Assembly: GCA_034421575.1 (NCBI GenBank)
Contig: DAOUKG010000026.1
Span: 1-39,186 of the forward strand
DNA: 39,186 nt
Direction of reading: 5' to 3'
From: VXLM01 sp034421575
Lineage (GTDB): Bacteria; Chloroflexota; Dehalococcoidia; Lucifugimonadales; VXLM01
The notes under the pieces: model-generated
Databases searched by the model: none
What the model saw: the letters and a program-made list of their open reading frames with translations, nothing else
Told to the model about the DNA's origin: nothing
Shown here: one piece after another, positions 15,691 to 23,543 of the stretch
Layout of the letters: every line of letters begins with the position of its first letter
Numbering within the stretch: the stretch's first letter is position 1
Translations under genes and position numbers: made by a program

Positions 15691-16427
15691 GCCAGATGCT
15701 CCGCGACCACTTGGGCCATGTCCGCTATGGCGTCACGTTTGAATTCGACCAGTGTTTCCGTCGGCACCGTCTCGTGCAGCACATCCAGTGTATCAGGCAT
15801 CCCGCGAATGAAGTCGTCGGCGATGGCGTGGGACGGATGCGACTCGTCTCCGCGCGAGATTCTCGTGGCCATGAATCTCAGACGCTCCCACGTGAACTCC
15901 CGCGAAACGAACTCCGTCACCCACTCGTGCCACTCGATCAAGGTATCGCCGTCGATGAAGGGTATGTCCACGCCGCCGTTGAAGCTCGCCAGGTGCGTCT
16001 TGAGCACGTCCAGACGTTCGAGAGCGAAGGTGTCCAACTCCATCTGCATCGCCCTGTCCATGACGGCTCCCATCGCCTCCGTCTCGAACACGCCGTCCAC
16101 GCCGAAGAGTGGGCGGTACATCCGGGTTATCCACGTCTCATCGAGAGTCAGATGCGTCATATAGCCGGCCATGAATGAGCGAGTGGGACTGTGCTCCGTC
16201 GCCGCCAGGTCAGGGTGCTCGGCGTTCAGACCGGCAACGCCGGCCCCCACCTTGTCGAAGTCCAGCGGCGCGAAGTGATAGGGCGTTCGACCCCTGCGCG
16301 TGATCACGCGGATGTCGGGCGCAGTCGACCCGAGCAGGTAGCAGCCCATGTTGTCGTTCAGGACTCTTGCGTCGACAAGCTGGGCGGCGAGATACGCCAT
16401 TTCCATGTGAGTAAGGGGATTCGGCAT
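15687..16427 (-). CDS. Zinc-dependent phospholipase C-like protein in the his operon
   Basis: A 246-aa protein resembling the zinc-dependent phospholipase C superfamily (PF00882 type). The pattern includes H7 (NPLTHMEMAYLAA), 'LLGSTAPDIR' with D38, 'YHF' with H51, and 'GYMTHLTLDETW' with H92 and D96, a plausible metal-ligand set. No signal peptide is seen, so it is probably cytoplasmic. It lies between hisG (8-nt gap) and hisD (4-bp ATGA overlap), inside the histidine transcript. A role in histidine synthesis is not known for this family. It could fill a missing phosphatase step or be an unrelated passenger; both are guesses. Confidence 0.65.
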   Translation of the reverse strand: MPNPLTHMEMAYLAAQLVDARVLNDNMGCYLLGSTAPDIRVITRRGRTPYHFAPLDFDKVGAGVAGLNAEHPDLAATEHSPTRSFMAGYMTHLTLDETWITRMYRPLFGVDGVFETEAMGAVMDRAMQMELDTFALERLDVLKTHLASFNGGVDIPFIDGDTLIEWHEWVTEFVSREFTWERLRFMATRISRGDESHPSHAIADDFIRGMPDTLDVLHETVPTETLVEFKRDAIADMAQVVAEHLA

Positions 16428-16435
16428 GGCGGGAC

Positions 16436-17425
16436 CTACGAATCCTTGATCAGGCGTTCCGCCGCCTCGGACTTCGAGTGGAACATGTAGCTCGGCTGGG
16501 TGACCGTTACGCTCACGCCGCCGATCTCACGGAGGCGGTTGACCGCGTCCAGCAGCCGTGCCTTTTCGACGATGATCGTCACGGCGTACCATGCCGTGTC
16601 GTCCACGGTGTGTACCTTCGCGATGGTCGGACCTCGCAGACCGGCGATGTCGGCGTGTTCCAAGACGCCTTGGGCGACCGACTCCTGGTCCTTCCCCCGG
16701 ACGTTGGCCGTGACGCTGTAGAAGTTGCGGGAGTTCCGGTATGCCTCGATATGCTCGACCAGTGCCGTTGCGGGGCCGAGCTTGTCCGGGTCTTCGGCAA
16801 TGCGTCGCCGGTTGCCGATCAGGCAGGCCTCCGACCTTACTACCGTGCCGCCCTGTATGGTCTTGAGGCGGTTGGCGCGCATGGTCGTGCCGGTCGAGGA
16901 GATGTCGGCGATGATGTCCGCCGACCCCATTGCAGGCCCGCTCTCAAGAGCGCCGCTCGACGGGATCAGCGTCACGAAGTTCACGCCGTTGGCCAGCAGG
17001 AACCTCTCCGTCAGGCGCGGGTACTTGGTTGCTACCTGCAGGTGCGTTCCCTGCTGTCGGAACTCGATGGCAAGATCGGCGAGATCGGCCATAGAGGTAA
17101 CGTCCACCCAAGAGTCGGGTACCTGGAGTGCAAGCTCAGACTGGGCGAATCCGAGGCGCTCGATGATGATCTCCCCTTCTCCACCCTCTCGCCGACGTTC
17201 GAGGAACCCGTCGAGTCCCACGACGCCAACGTCGGCCATGCCCTCCTCGACCTGCAGGGGGATGTCCGCCTGTCTCTGGAAGTGGACGACGACGCCAGGC
17301 AACCCGGGAATATCGGCCGTGTACCTGCGAGGATTGGGGCGCGAGACGCCGATGCCGCACGCCTTCAGGAAATCGAGGGCGGGGTCGTGCAGGCTGCCGC
17401 TGCTTGGCACTGCGAATCTCAGCAT
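16436..17425 (-). CDS. hisG: ATP phosphoribosyltransferase, long form
   Basis: A 329-aa HisG that condenses ATP with PRPP in the first committed step of histidine synthesis. The catalytic part shows 'FAVPSSGSLHDPALDFLKACG', 'GMADVGVVGLDGFLE', 'ATKYPRLTERFLLANGV' and the PRPP loop 'ADIIADISSTGTTMRAN'. Residues about 235-329 form an extra C-terminal domain (GPTIAKVHTVDDTAWYAVTI) like the histidine-binding regulatory domain of the long form. It starts 11 nt after hisZ with GGGGAG upstream. Long HisG normally works without HisZ, yet a HisZ-like gene precedes it here. Confidence 0.93.
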   Translation of the reverse strand: MLRFAVPSSGSLHDPALDFLKACGIGVSRPNPRRYTADIPGLPGVVVHFQRQADIPLQVEEGMADVGVVGLDGFLERRREGGEGEIIIERLGFAQSELALQVPDSWVDVTSMADLADLAIEFRQQGTHLQVATKYPRLTERFLLANGVNFVTLIPSSGALESGPAMGSADIIADISSTGTTMRANRLKTIQGGTVVRSEACLIGNRRRIAEDPDKLGPATALVEHIEAYRNSRNFYSVTANVRGKDQESVAQGVLEHADIAGLRGPTIAKVHTVDDTAWYAVTIIVEKARLLDAVNRLREIGGVSVTVTQPSYMFHSKSEAAERLIKDS

Positions 17426-17436
17426 TTGTGGCTCCC

Positions 17437-18642
17437 CTACTCCACCCTGCCCGCGAGGGCGTTGGCGATCCTGTCGGGCCGCAGGGCGAACCCCATGGCC
17501 GGAACGTCGTTACCGCCGAGCGCCTTGACAAGTCCGTCGTAGCGGCCACCTCCGCCCAGGGTGACGGGTCCTTCCTCACATTCACAAAAAATCTCGAAGA
17601 CAATGCCGGTGTAGTAGGCGATGCCTGGCACGAAGGCGAGATCGAGCACGACGTTGGAGTGTGGCACTCCCCGCCCCGGAAGCGCATCGAAGAGTGCCCG
17701 GAGGGTATCCAGCGGGGTCAGGTCCGCTCCATGATTCCGCAGAACGTCCTCCGCCATTGAAAGAGTCTTGTCCGGAGCGCCTCTCACGCTTGAGAGGTCT
17801 GCCACAAGCGCAAGTGAGGCGGCCAGCTTGTCGGGACTGTCGGCGCTTTGCAGCTTCCGCAGCAGCCGCTCGACGATCTGCTCTGTCGTCCTGCGACCGA
17901 CGGGACTCGTCACCGAGTCGGAGAGCATGTCGCGCACCAGCTGCCGCGCCGTCTCAGAGTTGCCCTCCGTGCCATGAGGGAGCATGTTGTCTCTGCCACT
18001 CGCCCGAAGGAGGCCCATCTCGTCGGCGAGGGCCACGAGGTCGTCAACGGATGCGGAATCGGCCTTGAGTTCTCCCATGTGAGAGAACACGAAGCCCCTA
18101 GTCGCGTCGGACAGCCCGTAGGTGTCCAACACGCGGTTCAGCAGGCCCGTGTCGCCGATGCGCACCGTCCATCCGTTCAGGCCAAGCCCATGGAGGCCGC
18201 CGCACGCGAGTGAGAGTATCTCGGCGTCGGCCTCGCTGCCCGCCAGGCCAATGAGCTCCGTGCCCACCTGGGTGAACTGGCGCAGGTCTCCACCATTGAG
18301 GGAATGGTAGCGAAACACGGGGCCGCAGTAGCTCAGTCGCGCCGTTGTCCCAAGCGCGGCTTTGTGTTCGATATAGTGGCGGATGACCGAGGGCGTAATC
18401 TCCGGGCGGAGGCTCACGCGATTGCCGCCGGGGTCATCGAAGGAGTAGAGCATCCCCGACAGCTCGCCGCCCGACTTGCGGACGAACAGCTCCGCGTCCT
18501 CGACGATTGGGGTGTCGATGGGGTCGTAGCCCCGTTCAGCGAAATGTGCGCTGAGAGCGTCCGCGATGTGCGCTGATTGCTCGAATGAACCGCCGGTCAC
18601 GTCCGCCATGCCCGGCAGGCTGAGGATTCGACTGCTTGGCAT
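17437..18642 (-). CDS. hisZ: HisZ-like ATP phosphoribosyltransferase regulatory subunit
   Basis: A 401-aa class II synthetase paralogue. Histidyl-tRNA-synthetase-type motifs are seen: 'VSLRPEITPSVIRHY', 'GPVFRYHSLNGGDLRQFTQV' and 'GGGGRYDGLVKALGG'. The synthetase signature 'VRGLDYYT' reads 'FVPGIAYYTG', lacking the arginine, and the protein ends soon after motif 3 without an anticodon-binding domain. That favours HisZ over HisS. HisZ activates short HisG; here it sits 11 nt before a long HisG. The first ATG (18642) follows GGAAGG and is chosen; ATG 18609 is an alternative. It is the first gene of the his operon. Confidence 0.8.
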   Translation of the reverse strand: MPSSRILSLPGMADVTGGSFEQSAHIADALSAHFAERGYDPIDTPIVEDAELFVRKSGGELSGMLYSFDDPGGNRVSLRPEITPSVIRHYIEHKAALGTTARLSYCGPVFRYHSLNGGDLRQFTQVGTELIGLAGSEADAEILSLACGGLHGLGLNGWTVRIGDTGLLNRVLDTYGLSDATRGFVFSHMGELKADSASVDDLVALADEMGLLRASGRDNMLPHGTEGNSETARQLVRDMLSDSVTSPVGRRTTEQIVERLLRKLQSADSPDKLAASLALVADLSSVRGAPDKTLSMAEDVLRNHGADLTPLDTLRALFDALPGRGVPHSNVVLDLAFVPGIAYYTGIVFEIFCECEEGPVTLGGGGRYDGLVKALGGNDVPAMGFALRPDRIANALAGRVE

Positions 18643-18661
18643 CTCTACCTTCCCGCGAGAT

Positions 18662-18689
18662 AGTATATCAGCGCGGAGCAGCCGTTCAA
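18662..18689 (-). promoter_or_regulatory. Promoter of the his operon
   Basis: On the minus strand TTGAAC (18689-18684) is followed after 16 bp by TATACT (18667-18662), with TGA just before the -10 box (an extended -10). This is the best sigma-70-type promoter in the window. It lies about 20-45 bp upstream of the hisZ start. No leader-peptide run of His codons or T-box is seen. Confidence 0.7.
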
Positions 18690-19401
18690 TGAAATTCTTT
18701 GTGTGGCGGGACGTAGCGACCCGACCTGCAAGGTTGCCCTGAAGGGACCCCGTTCACCCTGAGCCTGTCGAAGGGTGACAACGCCGTAACCTCACTTGCC
18801 AGCCTTGCGGACCCTCACCCTAGCCCTCTCCCACGACGGGAGAGGGGTAGGTAAAACGGGATTGCAGCTATGATCCGGCCACCGCAACCCTGTCATTCCG
18901 AGCGCAGCGAGGAATCTAAAATGCTACGCCATCGCCATGGATGTTTCAGAGTGCAGGGCTTGGTTTGAAGGATGAACACTTTAGATTCCTCTCTCCGCTT
19001 CGCTACGATCGGAATAACAGTGATGGGGCTATGACTCGCAAGTATGGAATACCTAATACCTACCCCTGTCAGCCCACGACGGGAGAGGGGATCGAATGAC
19101 GGCGGGGTTCCGGTGTGCATCAGTAATTTATGGCGTAGTCAAAGCGAATTGGTATTATGCCCCGGGTTTGGGCCATACCGGGGTGTCAGTAACTGCCGTG
19201 CAACCACGAGAAAGCACACGTTGTCGAAGGTCCTCTTTTCCCCTCTCCCGTCGCGGGAGAGGGCTAGGGTGAGGGTGACACCCCGACGTAGGCGAGAGCA
19301 GTCACTTGAAAGCCTGTCGAAGGGTGACAACGCCTTCATGGTTCGACAGGCTCACCACGAACGGTTGGCACAGAAACACTCGATTCACTTTCGAGCCGGA
19401 C
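18690..19401. repeat. Intergenic repeat block, includes second copy of the 112-bp repeat
   Basis: No gene is supported. Bases 18981-19092 equal 1-112 except at one position (19016 A versus 36 G). Also present are a 'CCGTTCACCCTGAGCCTGTC' repeat (about 18749), CCCTCACCCTAG...GGGAGAGGGG copies at 18812-18847 and, inverted, 19240-19276, a GTGTCAGTAACTGCC piece (about 19183-19199) and a 'TTCGACAGGCTCACCACGAA' repeat (about 19342-19361). Confidence 0.8.
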
Positions 19402-19887
19402 TCACTCCTTGAGGGGTCTTCCGTCCGACTCGAAGAACTCCAGGTGGGGCACTCCGCGCCTGTCGACGCGAATCGAGACGCGGTCGTTCCCGTCGCCGTC
19501 CATGAGGACGAAGCTCGGCAGGCCCTCCTCGTCCACCTCGATGGACATTCGGGCCTCTCCGTAGGGGCCGGTTACGTCGAAGACGGGCGTGTTCCCCTCG
19601 GCGATCCCAATGGTAACCCTCGGTTCCCCCGCCAGGTCGTACAGTCCGAGCGTCGGAGACCCTTCCTGGTCCAGGTCAAGTGAGGCGCGGACGGAGCCTC
19701 GCAGGTCGTAGAGAGACAGCGTGGTCGATCCAAGCTCGTCGCTGACGGCAAGTTCGGCGACGCTCTGACCGTTGGGGTCCAGCAACATCAGCCCCGACGC
19801 CTCAGCCTGGGCGCCGACGATCACCCTCGGCCTTCCCTCGTCGTCGACCACCTCGAACCGATTCGCGCGAATTACTTTTTCGACCAT
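19402..19887 (-). CDS. Protein built of seven 23-residue beta-type repeats
   Basis: A 161-aa protein of unknown function. After a short N-terminus (VEKVIRANRFEVVDDEGRPR) the sequence consists of about six and a half units of 22-24 residues. Each has the form hydrophobic-x-hydrophobic-x-D-x-x-G, then R-x-x-(I/L), then D-x-x-G-x-P; examples are 'LSLYDLRGSVRASLDLD', 'LGLYDLAGEPRVTIGIA' and 'FVLMDGDGNDRVSIRVD'. Two strands per unit would suit a beta-solenoid or beta-meander. ATG 19887 follows GGAGG at 6-nt spacing; an upstream extension of 20 codons is rejected. No signal peptide or membrane helix is seen. It is monocistronic between repeat blocks. Confidence 0.65.
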   Translation of the reverse strand: MVEKVIRANRFEVVDDEGRPRVIVGAQAEASGLMLLDPNGQSVAELAVSDELGSTTLSLYDLRGSVRASLDLDQEGSPTLGLYDLAGEPRVTIGIAEGNTPVFDVTGPYGEARMSIEVDEEGLPSFVLMDGDGNDRVSIRVDRRGVPHLEFFESDGRPLKE

Positions 19888-20293
19888 GACATGCCTCCGG
19901 TGGAGTTCGGCGGGTATAGCATAGGGCAAAGGGGCGCGTTGTTCCAAGAGGCGGGTGAGGGGAACACCCTCACCCTAGCCCTCTCCCGCGAACGGGAGAG
20001 GGGATTGGATTTCCGACTACGCGGGAATGGCTGTGATAGGTATCGGGCGTTCTCACGGAGTCTGAACAGTTACGCAAATATTTCTCATCAGGGCAATTGG
20101 CTTACTGCGCTGGAATTGCTACGATAGGGACACACTGAGGGCTGGGATTTTAGAATAAATCAATAAAAACCGTTCGTAGTGAGCTTGTCGAACTATGAAC
20201 GGCATGACCACCCTTCGACAGGCTCAGGGTGAACGGGATACTTTTCAGATACCCTCTTAACGATCCCGTTAGGAGGATGCCACGGATCAAGAC
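19888..20293. repeat. Intergenic repeats
   Basis: Contains a CCCTCACCCTAG...GGGAGAGGGG copy with a variant loop (19967-20003), a 'GAGTCTGAACAGTTACG' piece (20059-20075, similar to 258-275), and paired inverted TTCGACAGGCTCAGGGTGAACGG / CCGTTCGTAGTGAGCTTGTC repeats (about 20168-20237). An AGGAGG at 20271-20276 precedes a small ORF. Confidence 0.65.
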
Positions 20294-20494
20294 TTGGATG
20301 CTATAGAACGCAAACGTATTGAAGATCAACTCCTGAACCCTGAATACAAGGCTGGAACTGATTGGTTCACAAAGCTCGCAACTGTGGAGAAGGCCAAGGC
20401 CATCCGTCGCGAGGCTCAGAAGGCCAGGAAAGGCAAATCCATCACCATCTGCGGTCATCGTAGTCAGCTGAGGTCAATCCAGACAGATGCCTAG
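20294..20494 (+). CDS. Small hypothetical protein
   Basis: A 66-aa ORF with a TTG start, basic and lysine-rich (KLATVEKAKAIRREAQKARK). The nearest good ribosome binding site, AGGAGG at 20271-20276, is too far (17 nt), so the start is doubtful. It overlaps the following small ORF by 8 bp, as translated pairs often do. Nothing recognisable is seen. It may be a small regulatory protein, one half of a toxin-antitoxin-like pair, or a remnant. Confidence 0.3.
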   Translation: MDAIERKRIEDQLLNPEYKAGTDWFTKLATVEKAKAIRREAQKARKGKSITICGHRSQLRSIQTDA

Positions 20495-20678
20495 AGAGAA
20501 TATGCACCAAGAAAGCTCCGAACAGGTAGACCCTGAAGCACACCGTGAACTCATCGAAGACTTGGCCGTGGCCGAGCAGATGTTGGAGGACTACGAAGCT
20601 CATGGTATAGAGCGCACCACCCCCTACAGCGAGTATCGGGCCAGGCGTCTTGGGTCGAATACCTCAAAGAGAGCGTAG
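20487..20678 (+). CDS. Small acidic hypothetical protein
   Basis: A 63-aa acidic, probably helical protein (HRELIEDLAVAEQMLEDYEA) with a C-terminal 'TTPYSEYRARRLG'. It overlaps the preceding basic ORF by 8 bp and ends 16 bp before the PhyH-like gene. The basic/acidic pairing resembles small two-component modules such as toxin-antitoxin pairs, but no family is recognised and the assignment stays open. Confidence 0.35.
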   Translation: MPRENMHQESSEQVDPEAHRELIEDLAVAEQMLEDYEAHGIERTTPYSEYRARRLGSNTSKRA

Positions 20679-20694
20679 GATAGCTTCCCTACCG

Positions 20695-21489
20695 ATGGAC
20701 CAACACGAAAAATACCTCTACGACCTGCAGGGCTACATCACCGTGCCGGACGCCCTCGACGCAGACCAGCTTCGGCGGCTGAACGAGGAGGTCGACAGGC
20801 ACATCGAGACGGAGTGTCCGCCCGACATGACGACGCACCGCTTCTTCGACACCATCGACTGGGCCGGGCCGCTGCTGGAGCTCATCGACAATCCGCGCGT
20901 GAGGCCGTACCTCGACACGACCATGGGCGAGGACGCGTACCGGCTCGACCACGTGTACCTCGACGTGATCCGCTCGGGGAAAGGCCCCATCGGGACGAAG
21001 CTGCACGGGGGAGGGGTCCCGACGCGGTCGCTGCAGTATTACAGGTTCGAGGAAGGGCGGATGTGGAACGGCCTGTCGGTCGTCGCGTACAACCTGCGCG
21101 ACGTGGGGCCGATGGACGGCGGATTCGGCGCGATCCCCGGCTCGCACAAGAGCAACTACCCCCTGCCCGACGAGTGGAAGGAGATGGAGGAGCTTCACCC
21201 CAGCGTTCAACGTGTGACGGGGCCCGCGGGAACGGCGATTGTGTTCACGGAGGCGCTTGCGCACGGGACGCTCCCGTGGACGGGCGACCACGAGCGGCGG
21301 ACGCTCTTCTTCAAGTTCAGTCCGCACGCGTCCTCCTGGTACGCCCGCTACTATGACGCCGACGACTACCCAGGCCTGAACGAACGGCAGCGCACCATCC
21401 TCGAAGCGCCAAACAACCGGTACGCCTACCGCTTCGAGCGGACTCCGGGGTCGAAACCCCAGGCAGAGTACGAAAAGGAGCAGAAATGA
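20695..21489 (+). CDS. Phytanoyl-CoA dioxygenase-like protein with HxG in place of HxD
   Basis: A 264-aa protein with the PhyH-type Fe(II)/2-oxoglutarate oxygenase fold: 'LYDLQGYITVPDALDADQL' at the N-terminus, 'DHVYLDVIRSGKG', 'GGFGAIPGSHKSNYP', and the distal half 'EALAHGTLPWTGDHERRTLF' with H190 and the 2-oxoglutarate-binding Arg (R201/R202). Where most members have HxD, this one has H104-G105-G106 (KLHGGG). SyrB2-type halogenases lose the same carboxylate, leaving room for halide, but whole PhyH subgroups with unknown chemistry may share HGG. Its stop overlaps the next oxygenase by 4 bp (ATGA). ATG 20695 is used; its ribosome binding site is weak. Confidence 0.75.
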   Translation: MDQHEKYLYDLQGYITVPDALDADQLRRLNEEVDRHIETECPPDMTTHRFFDTIDWAGPLLELIDNPRVRPYLDTTMGEDAYRLDHVYLDVIRSGKGPIGTKLHGGGVPTRSLQYYRFEEGRMWNGLSVVAYNLRDVGPMDGGFGAIPGSHKSNYPLPDEWKEMEELHPSVQRVTGPAGTAIVFTEALAHGTLPWTGDHERRTLFFKFSPHASSWYARYYDADDYPGLNERQRTILEAPNNRYAYRFERTPGSKPQAEYEKEQK

Positions 21490-22340
21490 AACTCACCGAT
21501 CACCAACTCGCGTTCTTCGACACGTTCGGCTACCTCGCCTTTCCGGGGCTGTTCGCCGACGACATCGACAAGATCACCGGCGCTTTCGAGAAGGTCTGGG
21601 CCGACCACGGCGGCGGGCACTTCGGGCGGGAGCACGACGGCAAGCAGCGCTCCGCTCTCATCCAGTTCATCGACCTGGACGAGTACCTCAGCGCGCTGAT
21701 AGACGACCCGCGCATCCACGACGTTTGCGCGTCGGTGCTGGGAGACGACTTCAACTACGCCGGCAGCGACGGGAATTTTTATGTAGGCGACACCCTCTGG
21801 CACTCGGACGGCTACCGCGAGACGAAGTACCTCTCGTTCAAGATGGCCTTCTACCTCGACCCCGTCACCGCAAGCACGGGCTGCCTTCGGGTCATTCCCG
21901 GCAGTCACAAGTACGGCGACGTGTTCGGCAACAGCCTCGAGGCGGTGCGCGAGACGCGCGACAAGTCCGACAACCCCAGCGGCTACCTGTGGGGCGTGAA
22001 CGGCGATGAGGTTCCGGCAGTCCCGCTGGAGGTGACGCCCGGCGACCTCGTGATGTTCAACCACCAGATCAAGCACAGCTCATGGGGCGGCGGCGACCGG
22101 CGGCGCATGTTCACCCTCAACTTCGAGGAGCGCTACGCCGATGAGGACATCGAGACCCTCAAGGAGCGCATGGCGTCCGAGACGAGGTTCTGGATAGAGC
22201 GCAACTACGGCGACGTGATGGTCAACACGGCGGACGAGCAGCGCATGGTGCATCTCGAACAGCGCATGGCGAACGACAGCCACATGGCCGAGCTCGCCCG
22301 CAAGGCCCGCGCCGAAATGGCCGAGCCAAGCAGAGGGTAG
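21486..22340 (+). CDS. Phytanoyl-CoA dioxygenase family protein (copy 1 of tandem pair)
   Basis: A 284-aa Fe(II)/2-oxoglutarate-dependent oxygenase. The facial triad is intact: H106 and D108 in 'LWHSDGY', H197 in 'QIKHSSWGG', with the 2-oxoglutarate Arg in 'GGDRRRMF'. 'GCLRVIPGSHKYGD' is the family signature. It starts in the ATGA overlap with the preceding gene and is followed after 35 bp by a close paralogue with the same triad positions. The substrate is unknown; family members hydroxylate fatty acyl-CoAs, small metabolites, ectoine or phosphonates. Confidence 0.88.
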   Translation: MKLTDHQLAFFDTFGYLAFPGLFADDIDKITGAFEKVWADHGGGHFGREHDGKQRSALIQFIDLDEYLSALIDDPRIHDVCASVLGDDFNYAGSDGNFYVGDTLWHSDGYRETKYLSFKMAFYLDPVTASTGCLRVIPGSHKYGDVFGNSLEAVRETRDKSDNPSGYLWGVNGDEVPAVPLEVTPGDLVMFNHQIKHSSWGGGDRRRMFTLNFEERYADEDIETLKERMASETRFWIERNYGDVMVNTADEQRMVHLEQRMANDSHMAELARKARAEMAEPSRG

Positions 22341-22375
22341 GCGATAAGCCGTATACCACAAGAGAGGACTCTCAA

Positions 22376-23224
22376 TTGAACCTGACCGACCAGCAGATCG
22401 CGTTCTTCAAGACATTCGGGTACCTCCACTTCCCGGGGCTGTTTGCCGACGACATCGGACGGATCACGGAGACCTTCGAGTCGATATTCGCAGAGCGCGG
22501 CGGAGGGCACCACGGTCAGGCGCATGATTACAAGCAGCGGTCGTCCATCGTCCCGTTCATCGACCAGCACCCGTATTTCTGCGCCCTGATCGATGACCCG
22601 CGCATAGAGGGGCTGGCGGGCGACATTTTGGGGTACGATTTCAACTACAGCAACAGCGACGGGAACTTCTACGTGGGCGACACCGGCTGGCACTCCGATC
22701 TTGGCCATGACTCCCCGTACCTGACCATGAAGATCGCCTTCTACCTCGACGAGGTGACGAAAGACTCCGGATGCCTCCGCGTGATCCCCGGCAGTCACAC
22801 AAGCGGCGACTCTTTCGCCAGCACGCTCAACGACATGATGCCGAGCATGAAAGAGTTCACGACCGAGGAGGCGCTGGGCGTTGCGGGCAAGGACATCCCG
22901 GCCGCCGCCCTCGAGACGAAGCCGGGCGACCTCGTGGTGTTCGACCGGCGGATCAAGCACGCCTCCTTCGGCGGGGGAAATCGAAGGCGTATGTTCACGA
23001 TGGTGCTCGAACAGCACTATCGGGACAAGGACCTGCCGGAGTTGCGTCGCAAGATCGGGACGCTCTCGCGGTGGTGGATGGAGCGGGCGTACGGTCCGAC
23101 CATGATCGAGACCGCAGGCCCCGGACGCATGGCGCACCTCGAACAGCGCCTCGCCAACGACGGCCACCTCGCGGAATTGTCGCGAAAGGCCCGCGAGGAG
23201 ATGGCGGAGCCGTCGCGGGGCTAA
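22376..23224 (+). CDS. Phytanoyl-CoA dioxygenase family protein (copy 2 of tandem pair)
   Basis: A 282-aa paralogue of the preceding gene with the same start (LTDQQIAFFKTFGYLHFPGLF), the same end (KAREEMAEPSRG) and the HxD motif at identical positions (H106, D108 in 'GWHSDLG'), plus H195 in 'RIKHASFGG'. The central region (about residues 140-180) differs most, so substrate choice may differ. The start is TTG 22376 with AGAGAGGA upstream, an unusual codon but aligned with the ATG of copy 1. It arose by tandem duplication. Confidence 0.88.
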   Translation: MNLTDQQIAFFKTFGYLHFPGLFADDIGRITETFESIFAERGGGHHGQAHDYKQRSSIVPFIDQHPYFCALIDDPRIEGLAGDILGYDFNYSNSDGNFYVGDTGWHSDLGHDSPYLTMKIAFYLDEVTKDSGCLRVIPGSHTSGDSFASTLNDMMPSMKEFTTEEALGVAGKDIPAAALETKPGDLVVFDRRIKHASFGGGNRRRMFTMVLEQHYRDKDLPELRRKIGTLSRWWMERAYGPTMIETAGPGRMAHLEQRLANDGHLAELSRKAREEMAEPSRG

Positions 23225-23543
23225 GGGCTATGCCGTCATTCTAGCCTTCCCACCCGTCATTCCGGCGAAGGCCGGAATCCAGAAAGCCCGGTCAGCGAGA
23301 ATACGGTCTCGTCACACATAATTGGTATAACTCACCGTGCGGGACAACTCCAATGCTGCCCAACCTGAACCCTGCCCTTCTGGATACCGGCCTTCGCCGG
23401 TATGACGGTTGCACAAGGGTCTCCAAAGGGGGAAGCCATCTTCTTGCGGAGCAGACACGACGCCGAACCCTCCCCGCTTGTTCCACCTTCTCCGATGCGG
23501 CATAATTGCCGCCGAACGAGACCGACGAAGGAGTAGCGGGAGC
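23225..23543. repeat. Intergenic REP-like hairpins
   Basis: Contains GTCATTCCGGCGAAGGCCGG (about 23256-23275), the 20-bp element at 23311-23330 (inverted copy of 5208-5227) and a hairpin with arms ATACCGGC/GCCGGTAT (about 23385-23405). The upstream in-frame extension of the next gene through this region is rejected. Confidence 0.65.
23478..23506 (+). promoter_or_regulatory. Candidate promoter of the DapA-family gene
   Basis: TTGTTC (23478-23483) and CATAAT (23501-23506) are separated by 17 bp, about 40 bp before the ATG. The -10 box is good and the -35 box matches in three positions. Confidence 0.4.

Noticed and set aside
17437..18642. Histidyl-tRNA synthetase (hisS)
   Set aside because: The synthetase arginine in the 'RGLDYYT' motif is missing and there is no anticodon-binding domain; position in the his operon favours HisZ.
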